Assembly (NCBI RefSeq): GCF_019710585.1
Contig: NZ_JAIFZQ010000017.1
Coordinates: forward strand, 124,001-188,000
Source: Arthrobacter sp. MAHUQ-56
GTDB lineage: Bacteria; Actinomycetota; Actinomycetes; Actinomycetales; Micrococcaceae
Direction: 5' to 3'
Length of the DNA stretch: 64,000 nt
Made by a program: the position numbers and the translations under genes
The notes under the pieces: model-generated
The model's input: the letters and a program-made list of their open reading frames with translations, nothing else
Told to the model about the DNA's origin: nothing
Database searches by the model: none
Shown: in pieces, positions 23,852 to 32,490 of the stretch
Layout of the letters: each line of letters opens with the position of its first letter
Numbering within the stretch: position 1 is the first letter of the stretch

Positions 23852-25977
23852 CCATGCGCAGCAAACTCGCTGAACGTCTGAGCGCCCCCGGACTCCGCTT
23901 CAAGGCCCTGCCCTGGGGCTCCCGGCTGGCCCTCGCCTTCCTGGCGTTGATCGCCTTCGCCGCCGTGTTCGCCCCGACGCTGGCGCCGCACGACCCTCTG
24001 GAAACCTTCATGCCGGCCACCCCGCCCGGCGCCGAGCACTTCTTCGGCACCGACCGCCTTGGCCGGGACATCTTCTCCCGTCTCCTGTACGGATCGCAGT
24101 CCTCCCTGATGATCGGCCTCGGCGCCGTCGGACTGGCCGTCCTGGCGGGCGCCCTCCTAGGCTCGCTGGCGGCAACGTCCAGCAAGCCCGTGAACGAGCT
24201 CATCATGCGGATCATGGACATCCTGATGGCCTTCCCCGGCATCGCCCTGGCAGCGGTGCTGCTTGCCGCCTTCGGCAACTCGGTGCCCACCATCATCGTC
24301 GCGATCGCAATCATCTACACCCCGCAGCTGGCCCGGGTGGTCCGGGCCAACGTGCTGGCGCAGTACGGCGAGGACTACGTCCGTGCCGAACGCGTCATCG
24401 GCGCCGGCCGCTTCTACATCCTGGCCAAGCACATCGTGCGCAACACCGCCGCCCCCGTCCTGGTGTTCGCCACCGTGATGGTGGCGGACGCAATCATCCT
24501 TGAGGCTTCGCTCTCCTTCCTCGGCGCCGGCGTCCAGGACCCCGCGCCGTCCTGGGGCAATGTGATCTCCTACGGCCGCAACCTCGTTTTGTCCGGCGGC
24601 TGGTGGGCCACCACCTTCGCCGGCCTCACCATCCTCCTCACCGTCCTGGCGCTGAACATCCTCGCTGAGGGACTCACCGACGCCATGGTCAACCCCCGGC
24701 TGCGCCGCGCACCGGCAGTGAAGGACGACGACGGTGCTGCCGCCTCCGTAGCCGGCGCCGCTGTCACCGGCTCCGCGGTGGACACGGAAGTGGCCACCTC
24801 GGTTGCCCAGCCGTCGGTCGTAGAACAGCACGAGCTCGACGGCGTCCTGCCAGCCTCCGGAACAACCCCCACCGAAAGCCGGCAGGACACTTCAGCCCTG
24901 CTCACCGATGTTCAGACCGCAGCCAATCCGCATGCCCTGCTGGACCGCGAGCTGGAACTGCTCGCCGCCGTCGAAGCCCAGCGCACTGACCGGCTCCCGC
25001 AGGTGCCCGCGGGTGCCCGGACGGTGCTGGAAGTGAAGAACCTGTCCATCCGCTTCCCCGGCCGCTTCGGCGAGACGGCCATCGTGGACAACGTCTCATT
25101 CACGGTCCGCGAAGGCGAGACCATGGGCCTGGTGGGCGAATCCGGCTGCGGCAAGTCCATCACTTCACTCGCCATCATGGGCCTGCTGCCCAAGACGGCA
25201 CGGATCACCGGCTCCATCCGGTTCGACAGCAAGGAGCTCCTTGACCCGAACACCAGCCACAGCAACATCAAGGCCTACCAGGGCCTTCGCGGTGAGCAGA
25301 TTGCCATGGTCTACCAGGACGCCCTCAGTTCGCTGAACCCGTCCATGAAGATCAAGGACCAGATGCTCCAGCTGACCCGCCGCGGCGGCCGCAAAACGCC
25401 GGGAGAGCTGCTGGAAATGGTGAAGCTGGACCCGGTCCGGACCCTGGCCAGCTACCCGCACGAACTTTCCGGCGGCCAGCGCCAGCGCGTCCTGATCGCC
25501 ATGGCACTGTCCCGTTCGCCCAAGATCGTGGTGGCGGACGAGCCCACCACAGCCCTGGACGTCACCGTGCAGAAACAGGTGGTGGACCTGCTCAACGAAC
25601 TGCGCGAGGAGCTGGGTTTCGCCATGGTGTTCGTCAGCCACGACCTCGCCCTGGTGGCATCACTGGCCCACCGGATCACGGTGATGTACGCCGGCCAAGT
25701 GGTGGAATCGGCCCAGGCTTCCGAACTGCTGCAGAACCCGAAGCACGAATACACCAGGGGCCTGCTGGGCGCCGTGCTGTCCATCGAAGCGGACGCAACA
25801 CGGCTGCACCAGATCCCGGGGACCGTGCCGTCACCGCAGGATTTTGCCCCCGGTGACCGCTTCGCGCCCCGGTCCCTCCGCGCTGACGCCGACCCCAACC
25901 AGCGACTGGTCCTCACCGCCGTGGGCGGCGGCGCGGACCACTACTGGGCCAGCCACCTTGAGGAGGACGCCAAGTGA
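23848..25977 (+). CDS. siaG: Fused ABC transporter permease (DppC) and ATP-binding protein (DppD)
   Basis: A 709-residue two-part protein. Residues 1 to about 290 form a DppC-type permease (APHDPLETF; FGTDRLGRDIFSRLLYGSQ; the coupling loop GEDYVRAERVIGAG). A poorly conserved Ala/Thr/Glu-rich linker spans about 290-390. Residues about 390-700 form a DppD-type ATPase with Walker A GESGCGKS, signature LSGGQRQRV, Walker B VVADEPTTALD, and the oligopeptide-transporter C-terminal extension. Permease-ATPase fusions of this type are known in actinobacterial peptide-type importers and in the C. glutamicum sialic-acid system. Start and stop overlap both neighbours by 4 nt. Confidence 0.93.
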   Translation: MTMRSKLAERLSAPGLRFKALPWGSRLALAFLALIAFAAVFAPTLAPHDPLETFMPATPPGAEHFFGTDRLGRDIFSRLLYGSQSSLMIGLGAVGLAVLAGALLGSLAATSSKPVNELIMRIMDILMAFPGIALAAVLLAAFGNSVPTIIVAIAIIYTPQLARVVRANVLAQYGEDYVRAERVIGAGRFYILAKHIVRNTAAPVLVFATVMVADAIILEASLSFLGAGVQDPAPSWGNVISYGRNLVLSGGWWATTFAGLTILLTVLALNILAEGLTDAMVNPRLRRAPAVKDDDGAAASVAGAAVTGSAVDTEVATSVAQPSVVEQHELDGVLPASGTTPTESRQDTSALLTDVQTAANPHALLDRELELLAAVEAQRTDRLPQVPAGARTVLEVKNLSIRFPGRFGETAIVDNVSFTVREGETMGLVGESGCGKSITSLAIMGLLPKTARITGSIRFDSKELLDPNTSHSNIKAYQGLRGEQIAMVYQDALSSLNPSMKIKDQMLQLTRRGGRKTPGELLEMVKLDPVRTLASYPHELSGGQRQRVLIAMALSRSPKIVVADEPTTALDVTVQKQVVDLLNELREELGFAMVFVSHDLALVASLAHRITVMYAGQVVESAQASELLQNPKHEYTRGLLGAVLSIEADATRLHQIPGTVPSPQDFAPGDRFAPRSLRADADPNQRLVLTAVGGGADHYWASHLEEDAK

Positions 25978-26780
25978 GCGTATCCACCGGCAAGCCGGTC
26001 ATTGAACTCAAGAACGTGAAAGTCCACCACCGGGCCAGGACCGGCGGCCTCTTCCGGCCGAACATCGTCAAGGCCGTCAACGGCGTGGACTTCACCATCA
26101 GCCGCGGCGAAACCGTGGGCATCGTGGGCGAATCCGGCTGCGGCAAATCCACCCTCGCCTCCGTGCTGGTCGGCCTGCAGACCCCAACCTCCGGCCAGGT
26201 GCTCTTCCACGGCAAACCCGCCATCAAGCGGAACGCAACCATGCGCAAGGAATTCGGCCGGGCCGTCTCCGTGGTGTTCCAGGACCCCGCCACCGCCCTG
26301 AACCCGCGCATGACCATCCAGGACATCCTCACCGACCCGCTGCAGATACACGGTATCGGCAACGCCACCACCAGGGCCGCCAAGGTCAAGGAACTCCTTG
26401 CGCTGGTTGGCCTGCCGGCCTCCGCAACCGAAGTGACGCCGTCGCAGGTTTCCGGCGGCCAGCGCCAGCGCGTGGCCATCGCCAGGGCCCTGGCACTCGA
26501 CCCGGACATCATCGTTGCGGACGAACCCACCTCCGCCCTGGACGTTTCCGTCCGCGCACAGGTCCTGAACCTGCTTTCGGACCTGAAGACCCAGCTGAAC
26601 CTCGGCATGGTGTTCATCTCCCATGACATCCAGACCGTCCGCTATGTCTCCGACCGCATCTGCGTCATGTACTTCGGCGAAATCGTGGAGGAAGGACCGG
26701 CTGCCCAGGTGTTCGACAACCCCCGGAACGACTACACCCGCAAACTCCTCGGCGCCGCTCCAAGCTTGCTTCACACCTGA
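25974..26780 (+). CDS. siaI: ABC transporter ATP-binding protein (DppF family)
   Basis: A 268-residue ATPase: Walker A GESGCGKST, Q-loop VFQDPATALNPR, signature VSGGQRQRV, Walker B IIVADEPTSALDV, switch FISHDIQ. It overlaps the fused gene by 4 nt and completes the importer with the second nucleotide-binding site. The nanA gene begins 40 nt downstream. Confidence 0.93.
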   Translation: MSVSTGKPVIELKNVKVHHRARTGGLFRPNIVKAVNGVDFTISRGETVGIVGESGCGKSTLASVLVGLQTPTSGQVLFHGKPAIKRNATMRKEFGRAVSVVFQDPATALNPRMTIQDILTDPLQIHGIGNATTRAAKVKELLALVGLPASATEVTPSQVSGGQRQRVAIARALALDPDIIVADEPTSALDVSVRAQVLNLLSDLKTQLNLGMVFISHDIQTVRYVSDRICVMYFGEIVEEGPAAQVFDNPRNDYTRKLLGAAPSLLHT

Positions 26781-26820
26781 TTTTTCCACCCACCTTTCAA
26801 CCTTCACATTGGAGTTTTCC

Positions 26821-27738
26821 GTGTCTTCCCAGTTCTCGGGCGTCATCCCGCCCGTTGTCACACCCCGCCACGCAGACGGCAGCATTGACACTGCCTCGCT
26901 GCGGAACCTGACCAAGCACCTGCTCGACGGCGGTGTGTCCGGTCTTTTCGTCCTGGGTTCCTCCGGCGAAGTGCCGTACATGACCGATGCCGAACGTGCC
27001 CAGGTGGTCAGCACCATCGCTGACGCCAACGCAGGGGCAGTGCCTTTGATCGTTGGCGCCAACGAGCAGACCACCAACCGCGTCATCAACGAGGCAAGGA
27101 AGGTCATCGACCAGGGCGCAGACGCCATCGTGGTGACCTCCATGTACTACGCGATCGGCAACACAGCGGAAACCGAGACCCACTTCCGCAACATCCACGC
27201 AGCGGTTGATGTGCCGGTCTTCGCCTACGATGTTCCCGTCCGCACCCACTACAAGCTCCCCACCGACCTGCTGGTCCGCCTGGGCCGCGATGGCGTGATT
27301 GCCGGTGTCAAGGACTCCTCCGGCGACGACGTCTCCTTCCGCCAGCTGTTGCTCGCCGCCAAGGACATCGAGGACTTCGATATCTTCACCGGCCACGAAG
27401 TGGTGGTGGACGGCGCGCTGCTCGGCGGCGCGCAGGGCGTGGTCCCGGGGCTGGGCAACGTGGACCCGCGCGGCTACCGCAACCTGGTGGATGCTGCCGC
27501 CGCCGGTGACTGGGCGAAGGCCGCCGCCGAGCAAGACCGCCTGGCCGACCTCTTCGAGATCGTCTACACCCCCAACGGACGGGTTTCCGGGGGGGCGGCC
27601 GGGTTGGGTGCGTTCAAGACCGCGCTGCAAATCATGGGCATCATCGAATCCAACACCATGAGTCTCCCCATGCCGGCGCTGAACGAGGAGGAAACGACCG
27701 CCATCAAGGTCATCCTCGAACGCAATGGGCTGGTCTAG
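26821..27738 (+). CDS. nanA: N-acetylneuraminate lyase (DHDPS family)
   Basis: A 305-residue class I aldolase from GTG at 26821 with TTGGAG 8 nt upstream. Family motifs: GSSGEVPYMT (carboxylate-binding GxxGE), TSMYY, YDVPVRT with the catalytic Tyr, and GVKDSSGD with the Schiff-base Lys. The YDVP and SSGD wording is closer to neuraminate lyase/DHDPS-like enzymes than to DapA. Position between a sialic-acid transporter and ManNAc kinase supports cleavage of N-acetylneuraminate to ManNAc and pyruvate in the cytoplasm. Confidence 0.9.
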   Translation: MSSQFSGVIPPVVTPRHADGSIDTASLRNLTKHLLDGGVSGLFVLGSSGEVPYMTDAERAQVVSTIADANAGAVPLIVGANEQTTNRVINEARKVIDQGADAIVVTSMYYAIGNTAETETHFRNIHAAVDVPVFAYDVPVRTHYKLPTDLLVRLGRDGVIAGVKDSSGDDVSFRQLLLAAKDIEDFDIFTGHEVVVDGALLGGAQGVVPGLGNVDPRGYRNLVDAAAAGDWAKAAAEQDRLADLFEIVYTPNGRVSGGAAGLGAFKTALQIMGIIESNTMSLPMPALNEEETTAIKVILERNGLV

Positions 27739-27744
27739 GCCCGC

Positions 27745-28731
27745 GTGTATGCCGTTGGTGTTGATCTCGGCGGAACCAAGACGGCTGCCGGGGTTGTTTC
27801 CGCGGACGGTCAGGTGCTCTTCTCGGAGACCATCCCCACGCTGAACCGCGACGGCGGCGAGGCCATCCTCGATGCCACGGCCGCACTGGTCTCTTCCCTT
27901 ATGTCCCGGGCACATGCAGAGGGCCTGGACCTTGCCGGGGTAGGCGTCGGCTCAGCCGGGGTCATCGATGCCGCCCGCGGCGTGGTGGTTTCCGCAACTG
28001 ATGCCATCCGCGGCTGGGCCGGCACTGCACTCACTGCAGGCTTGGCCGCGCGGCTGGACCTTCCGCCGTCGTCCGTCCGGGCGGTCAACGATGTCCATGC
28101 CCATTCGCTCGGCGAGGCATGGATCGGAGCCGCAGAGGCGAGCTCAAGCTCGCTGTTGGTGGCGTTCGGAACCGGCGTTGGGGGCAGTTTCGTGGTAAAC
28201 GGCAGACCCGTACTGGGACACCGCCATGCCGGTGGGCACGTTGGGCATTTCGCCTCCCCGTACGCCTACGACGGCGGCACACCCCTCCCTTGTGTCTGCG
28301 GCCGCTCCGGGCACGTGGAGGCCGTCGCGTCCGGTCCTGCCATCCTGGAGTCCTACGTCCGCCGGACCGGACAGTCTTCCGTGCCTGACACCCGGGCTGT
28401 CTTTGCTTTGGCCGAAGCCGGCGATGCCACCGCCGCCGAAGCCGTACGTATTGCCGCTGCCGCTGCCGGTCAGGCTGTCGGGGGCCTCGCCAACATCCTG
28501 GACCCCGAGGTGGTGCTGGTGTCCGGCGGGCTGGCCGACGCCGGGGACCGCTGGTGGAGGCCCATGGAGGCAGCACTGCGCGCCGAACTCCTTCCGGCCC
28601 TGGACGGTCTTCCGGTTCGGCCCGCTGCCTTGGGCAATGCCGCCGCCATTACCGGCGCCGCCCGGTTCGCCTTTGAATCCGCCGTTCACGAATCCGCCCA
28701 AACGTCCCAAAGGATTTGGCCATGCTCCTGA
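27745..28731 (+). CDS. nanK: ROK family kinase, probable N-acetylmannosamine kinase
   Basis: A 328-residue sugar kinase from GTG at 27745. DLGGTKTAAG is the phosphate-binding start, AVNDVHAHSLGE holds the catalytic Asp, and GTGVGGSFV and GHVGHFA follow. The ROK zinc site reads CVCGRSGHVE, with His in place of the last Cys of CxCGxxGCxE. Gene order nanA-nanK-nanE indicates phosphorylation of ManNAc at O6. It overlaps nanE by 10 nt. Confidence 0.9.
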   Translation: MYAVGVDLGGTKTAAGVVSADGQVLFSETIPTLNRDGGEAILDATAALVSSLMSRAHAEGLDLAGVGVGSAGVIDAARGVVVSATDAIRGWAGTALTAGLAARLDLPPSSVRAVNDVHAHSLGEAWIGAAEASSSSLLVAFGTGVGGSFVVNGRPVLGHRHAGGHVGHFASPYAYDGGTPLPCVCGRSGHVEAVASGPAILESYVRRTGQSSVPDTRAVFALAEAGDATAAEAVRIAAAAAGQAVGGLANILDPEVVLVSGGLADAGDRWWRPMEAALRAELLPALDGLPVRPAALGNAAAITGAARFAFESAVHESAQTSQRIWPCS

Positions 28732-29405
28732 CCTCCGAAGCCCTCGAATCCCTTCGGGGCCGGCTCATCGTGTCCTGCCAGGCGTACCCGGGCGAGCCGA
28801 TGCGCGATCCCCGCACCACTGCCCAGGTCGCGGCATCCGCGGTCCTCGGGGGCGCCGTGGCCGTCCGGGTCCAGGGTCTGGCGGACATCCAGCACACGCG
28901 TTCCGCGGTGGAGGTCCCGGTCATCGGCCTGTGGAAAGACGGACACGAGGGCGTCTTCATCACTCCCACCCTCCGGCACGCACTGGCTGTAGCCAATGCC
29001 GGCGCGCACATCGTGGCAATCGACGGGACCCGGCGGGCCCGCCCTGATGGGCTCACCCTCGCCGAGACCGTAAAGGGAATCCACGCTAATGCCCACGCAC
29101 TGGTCATGGCTGACTGCGGCTCACTTGAAGACGCCGCTGCCGCAGCCGCAGCCGGCGCAGACCTGATCGGAACCACGTTGGCCGGCTACACCGGCGAACG
29201 GCCCAAGACCCATGGCCCGGACCTGGAACTTCTCGAGCAGATAGCCGCAGCAGGCTTCGGTGTTCCGCTCATCGCCGAAGGACGGCTGCGCACCCCTGCC
29301 CAAGCCCGCCAGGCACTGGACGCCGGCGCCTATGCAGTAGTGGTGGGAACGGCCATCACCCACCCCGCCACCATCACCGGCTGGTTCACGGACGCCCTAA
29401 AGTGA
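28722..29405 (+). CDS. nanE: N-acetylmannosamine-6-phosphate 2-epimerase
   Basis: A 227-residue TIM-barrel protein from ATG at 28722, inside the 3' end of nanK. RLIVSCQAYPGEPMRDP at the N-terminus, AVRVQGLADI, GLWKDGHEG (catalytic Lys region), ADCGSLEDA, GTTLAGYTG and PLIAEGRLRTP (phosphate/acid-base Glu) are characteristic of NanE. It converts ManNAc-6-P to GlcNAc-6-P, the substrate of the adjacent nagA. The stop overlaps the nagA start. Confidence 0.94.
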   Translation: MLLTSEALESLRGRLIVSCQAYPGEPMRDPRTTAQVAASAVLGGAVAVRVQGLADIQHTRSAVEVPVIGLWKDGHEGVFITPTLRHALAVANAGAHIVAIDGTRRARPDGLTLAETVKGIHANAHALVMADCGSLEDAAAAAAAGADLIGTTLAGYTGERPKTHGPDLELLEQIAAAGFGVPLIAEGRLRTPAQARQALDAGAYAVVVGTAITHPATITGWFTDALK

Positions 29406-30658
29406 TGACCCAGGCACAGTCCCCATACCTGCTTTCCGGCACCATAATCAGCGACGGGCTCGTTCTTGAGGATGGGGTGGTCGCCGTTTCCGGGGAACGC
29501 ATCACCTACGCCGGGCCGCGAACCGGCTTCGATCCCGACACGCTTTCGAAGTTGGAGGAGGTGCTGCTGCCGCCCGGCAGCATGCTCCTTCCCGGCATGG
29601 TCGATCTGCACTGCCACGGCGCGGCAGGAGGTGACTTCCCCGGCGGCGATCCGGCATTGGCCCGTTCTGCTGTGGACTTCCTGCACGCAAGCGGCACCAC
29701 CACCCTTCTGGCCAGTCTGGTCACAGGGTCACGCGAGGACCTGCTTGGGGCCGCGGCAGCCCTACGAGTCCTCGCAGATGAGGGACTCATCGCAGGCATC
29801 CATGCCGAGGGCCCCTTCCTGTCCCACGCCCGCTGCGGCGCCCAAGACCCGAGGTTCCTCCTCGAACCGGACCTCCCGCTGCTCCGTGACCTTACCGCCA
29901 GGTCCGGGGGCCACCTGAGGACCATGACCTACGCACCCGAACTTCCAGGCGCCCAAGCCCTGGTGCAAACAATGGCGGAACTCGGCGTCACCCCATCCCT
30001 TGGCCACACCGACGCGAGTGCCCAAATAACAGCGGAGTCACTGTCACAAGCAGCCGACCTGCTCGGCTCATCCCCGCGTGGAGCCGGCGCCCGGCCCACC
30101 GTCACCCACTTGTTCAATGGGATGCCGCCGCTGCACCACCGCCAGCCCGGGCCCGTTGCCGCGTGTCTGCGCCTGGCAGCAGCGGGCACGGTGGCGGTGG
30201 AACTGGTGGCCGATGGCGTACATCTGGACCCGGAAACCGTCCGGATGGTCTTCGCATCGGTGGGCAGCGCGAACATCCTTCTGGTGACCGATTCGATGGC
30301 TGCCACCGGCCTGCCCGATGGCGACTACGACCTCGGGCCCGCGCAGGTCGTCGTCACCAGTGGTGAGGCCCGGCTTCGCAGTAACGGTTCACTCGCTGGC
30401 GGTACAGCTACGCTGCTTGACGTTGTACGGAGGACGATTACGTCCGGTGCGGACCCCGCGGCGGCCGTGCTGTCGGCCACGGCTGTCCCCGCCATGATCC
30501 TTGGCCTCAACGACGACGTCGGAAGCCTCCGTTCCGGGCTGCAGGCCGACATCGTCGTCGTGGACCATGACTTCCGCCCCATCAAAGTGTTCCGCCGTGG
30601 CCGTCCGCTTTCGCGGACAGTCCTCGGCATGGCTGACGATCTGTCATTTCGCCATTAA
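29402..30658 (+). CDS. nagA: N-acetylglucosamine-6-phosphate deacetylase
   Basis: A 418-residue amidohydrolase. Metal and catalytic motifs are intact: DLHCHG, HAEGPF, SLGHTDAS, THLFNGM, DGVHLDP and VTDSM with the catalytic Asp, ending with GLQADIVVVD. It gives glucosamine-6-phosphate and acetate. The start overlaps nanE (GTGATG) and it is the last gene of the 9.4-kb operon beginning at siaE; a terminator follows directly. Confidence 0.94.
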   Translation: MMTQAQSPYLLSGTIISDGLVLEDGVVAVSGERITYAGPRTGFDPDTLSKLEEVLLPPGSMLLPGMVDLHCHGAAGGDFPGGDPALARSAVDFLHASGTTTLLASLVTGSREDLLGAAAALRVLADEGLIAGIHAEGPFLSHARCGAQDPRFLLEPDLPLLRDLTARSGGHLRTMTYAPELPGAQALVQTMAELGVTPSLGHTDASAQITAESLSQAADLLGSSPRGAGARPTVTHLFNGMPPLHHRQPGPVAACLRLAAAGTVAVELVADGVHLDPETVRMVFASVGSANILLVTDSMAATGLPDGDYDLGPAQVVVTSGEARLRSNGSLAGGTATLLDVVRRTITSGADPAAAVLSATAVPAMILGLNDDVGSLRSGLQADIVVVDHDFRPIKVFRRGRPLSRTVLGMADDLSFRH

Positions 30659-30663
30659 GAGCG

Positions 30664-30696
30664 AGACCCCCTGCAGCTTGCTGCTGGGGGTCTTTC
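30664..30696. terminator. Bidirectional terminator between nagA and nagB
   Basis: AGACCCCCTGCAGC and GCTGCTGGGGGTCT form a hairpin stem around a short loop (30665-30692), followed by TTTCC on the plus strand. It lies 6 nt past the nagA stop and 8 nt before the nagB stop on the other strand, so it can end both convergent transcripts. Confidence 0.75.
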
Positions 30697-30703
30697 CTCT
30701 TAG

Positions 30704-31462
30704 TCAGGCGCTGGGAGTGGCGACCTGCAGGGTCACCTGCCTAAACGCATCCAAGTGAGTTGCTGCAGCTTGGTCCGCCACCACGGTCACGTGCGGGTGC
30801 AGCTGCAGCACGGACCCGGGGCACTCGGGCGAAACCGGACCAGACAGCGCCGCGGCCAGAACCTCGGCCTTGTCGGCCCCACGGACCACCATCAACAGCT
30901 GCCGGGCTTCCAGGATCGTTCCCAGCCCTTGGGTGATGCACCTGGTCGGGACGTCATCAAGGGAACGAAAGTAACGAGCGTTGGCCTGCCGGGTTCGGTC
31001 CGCCAGGACCTCCACCCGCGTTCGCGAATCCAGCTCCGAGCCCGGCTCATTGAACGCGATGTGGCCGTTATGACCTATCCCCAGCAGCTGCACGTCAATG
31101 CCCCCCGCCTCCCGGATCGCTGAATCGTAATTGACTGCCGCCTCATGCGGATCGCCGGCACCGCCATCAGGGACGGCAACACGTGCCGGGTCCAAGCCCA
31201 GGCGTTCGGTCACTTCACGCCGGACTACTTCCGCGTAGCTTTGCGGATGCCCCGCCGGGAGGCCGACGTATTCATCCAAGGCGAACGTCCGTAGCTGTGA
31301 CATGTCCAGGTCATGGGCGGCCAACGCCTCATAGACCGGAATAGGTGAGCTGCCGGTTGCGACACCCAGGATTGCATTCGGTTTGCTGCGCACGACGGCA
31401 GCGAGGATACCGGCGGCAACGACTCCTGTCGCGGGGGCATCAGGAACGACATAAATTTCCAT
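30704..31462 (-). CDS. nagB: Glucosamine-6-phosphate deaminase
   Basis: A 252-residue protein from ATG at 31462; the frame extends 27 codons further upstream but that part is Arg/Cys-rich and not family-like. GVATGSSPIPVYEAL (phosphate loop), FALDEYVGL (catalytic Asp) and GIGHNGHIAFNEPGS (ring-opening His and Glu) are diagnostic. It converts GlcN-6-P to fructose-6-P and ammonia, completing the route from sialic acid. It is convergent to nagA and downstream of the GntR regulator on the same strand, 137 nt apart. Confidence 0.94.
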   Translation of the reverse strand: MEIYVVPDAPATGVVAAGILAAVVRSKPNAILGVATGSSPIPVYEALAAHDLDMSQLRTFALDEYVGLPAGHPQSYAEVVRREVTERLGLDPARVAVPDGGAGDPHEAAVNYDSAIREAGGIDVQLLGIGHNGHIAFNEPGSELDSRTRVEVLADRTRQANARYFRSLDDVPTRCITQGLGTILEARQLLMVVRGADKAEVLAAALSGPVSPECPGSVLQLHPHVTVVADQAAATHLDAFRQVTLQVATPSA

Positions 31463-31599
31463 TGCAAAAGGGCGCTCTCTACTAAGGTGGCGGCATCGGG
31501 CCGTTCTGCGGCAGATGCTGGAAACGAAAAAGGCGCGGAACAATCAACACGCCGATTCGGGACGGCAGGGCGTTTTTCTTCCACCCCGGTGCCGTGAGG

Positions 31600-32331
31600 C
31601 TAGGAGGACGCGACTTCTTTGAGCTTCCGGCGGATCCCGTCGAAGTGGCGCTGGAGGCGTTCCGAAGCCAAAGCCTTATCCCTTTTGGCGACGGCGTCGT
31701 AAATGTCCCAATGAATCTGAACTTGTTCCTTAAGGTTGACCGGGCCTGAACCCAGCGCCTCATGGATTTGGCGGTACACCTGCCAAAACACGTCCATCAG
31801 GTTGATCAGCAGGTCGTTGTTCAGGGGTGCGTAAAGACGGCGGTGAAACTCCGCATCATGCTGGGCAAGGGGTTCACTCTGCCCCGCCGCGGCCTCCATT
31901 GCTTCCATGGTGGCGCGAAGATCAGCAAGGTGTTCGTCCGTCAGAAGATCAATGGCCGATCCGATCAGGCCCGATTCCAGGGCCTGACGCACATCAATCA
32001 GCTCCCGCGCCTCCTCGCCCTTATGGCGGAGTGAGAGGCGGCCGCGGAATGTCAGTCCCGACACCAAGGCGCTGAAGTTATTCGGCGCAACAAACATGCC
32101 GAAACCATGACGGATCTCAATGACGCCCAAGGCCTGCAGGACCTTTAATGACTCGCGGACCGTATTTCGGCCTACACCCAGTTCAGCGGACAGCTCGCTC
32201 TCGGTCGGAAGCGCATCGCCAACGTCAAGGCCCCTCTCCAGGATCAGATCCATGATCCTTGTCTGCAAAGCCTGGGAGCGGATCTGCGCGCTGAACCTTG
32301 CAGACGATACCGAGGCGGGTGTTGCTGTCAC
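31600..32331 (-). CDS. nanR: GntR family (FCD subfamily) regulator, probable NanR
   Basis: A 243-residue repressor-type protein from GTG at 32331 (GGAG 5 nt upstream; another GTG 18 nt earlier lacks such a site). The winged HTH covers about 15-75 (LPTESELSAELGVGRNTVRESL), followed by a helical FCD ligand-binding domain with metal-ligand residues (DVRQALESG, HDAEFHRRLY, HWDIYDAV). It sits inside the sialic-acid island between nagB and the esterase gene. C. glutamicum NanR, also GntR-type, controls the equivalent genes. Palindromes of TAGGACRTCCTA type at 18465, 21188 and 32392 are its likely targets. Confidence 0.9.
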   Translation of the reverse strand: MTATPASVSSARFSAQIRSQALQTRIMDLILERGLDVGDALPTESELSAELGVGRNTVRESLKVLQALGVIEIRHGFGMFVAPNNFSALVSGLTFRGRLSLRHKGEEARELIDVRQALESGLIGSAIDLLTDEHLADLRATMEAMEAAAGQSEPLAQHDAEFHRRLYAPLNNDLLINLMDVFWQVYRQIHEALGSGPVNLKEQVQIHWDIYDAVAKRDKALASERLQRHFDGIRRKLKEVASS

Positions 32332-32391
32332 GTCATCTCCTTCGGTCACACTCCGGCGGCGACCATTCGTTTACACTGATGATACAGGAGA

Positions 32392-32403
32392 TGGGACGTC
32401 CTC
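32392..32403. promoter_or_regulatory. NanR-like operator in the nanR/esterase divergent region
   Basis: TGGGACGTCCTC matches TAGGACGTCCTA at 10 of 12 positions with a perfect GGACGTCC core. It lies 61 nt upstream of the regulator start and 88 nt upstream of the esterase start, fitting autoregulation and inclusion of the esterase in the regulon. Confidence 0.5.
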
Positions 32404-32490
32404 TGTCCTATTTCTAGTGAATCATTTCCAGATCCTACAATCCGCCGCTTCCAGAGGTGGAGAGACAAGCCCAGATAGTGGAGATCCCGT

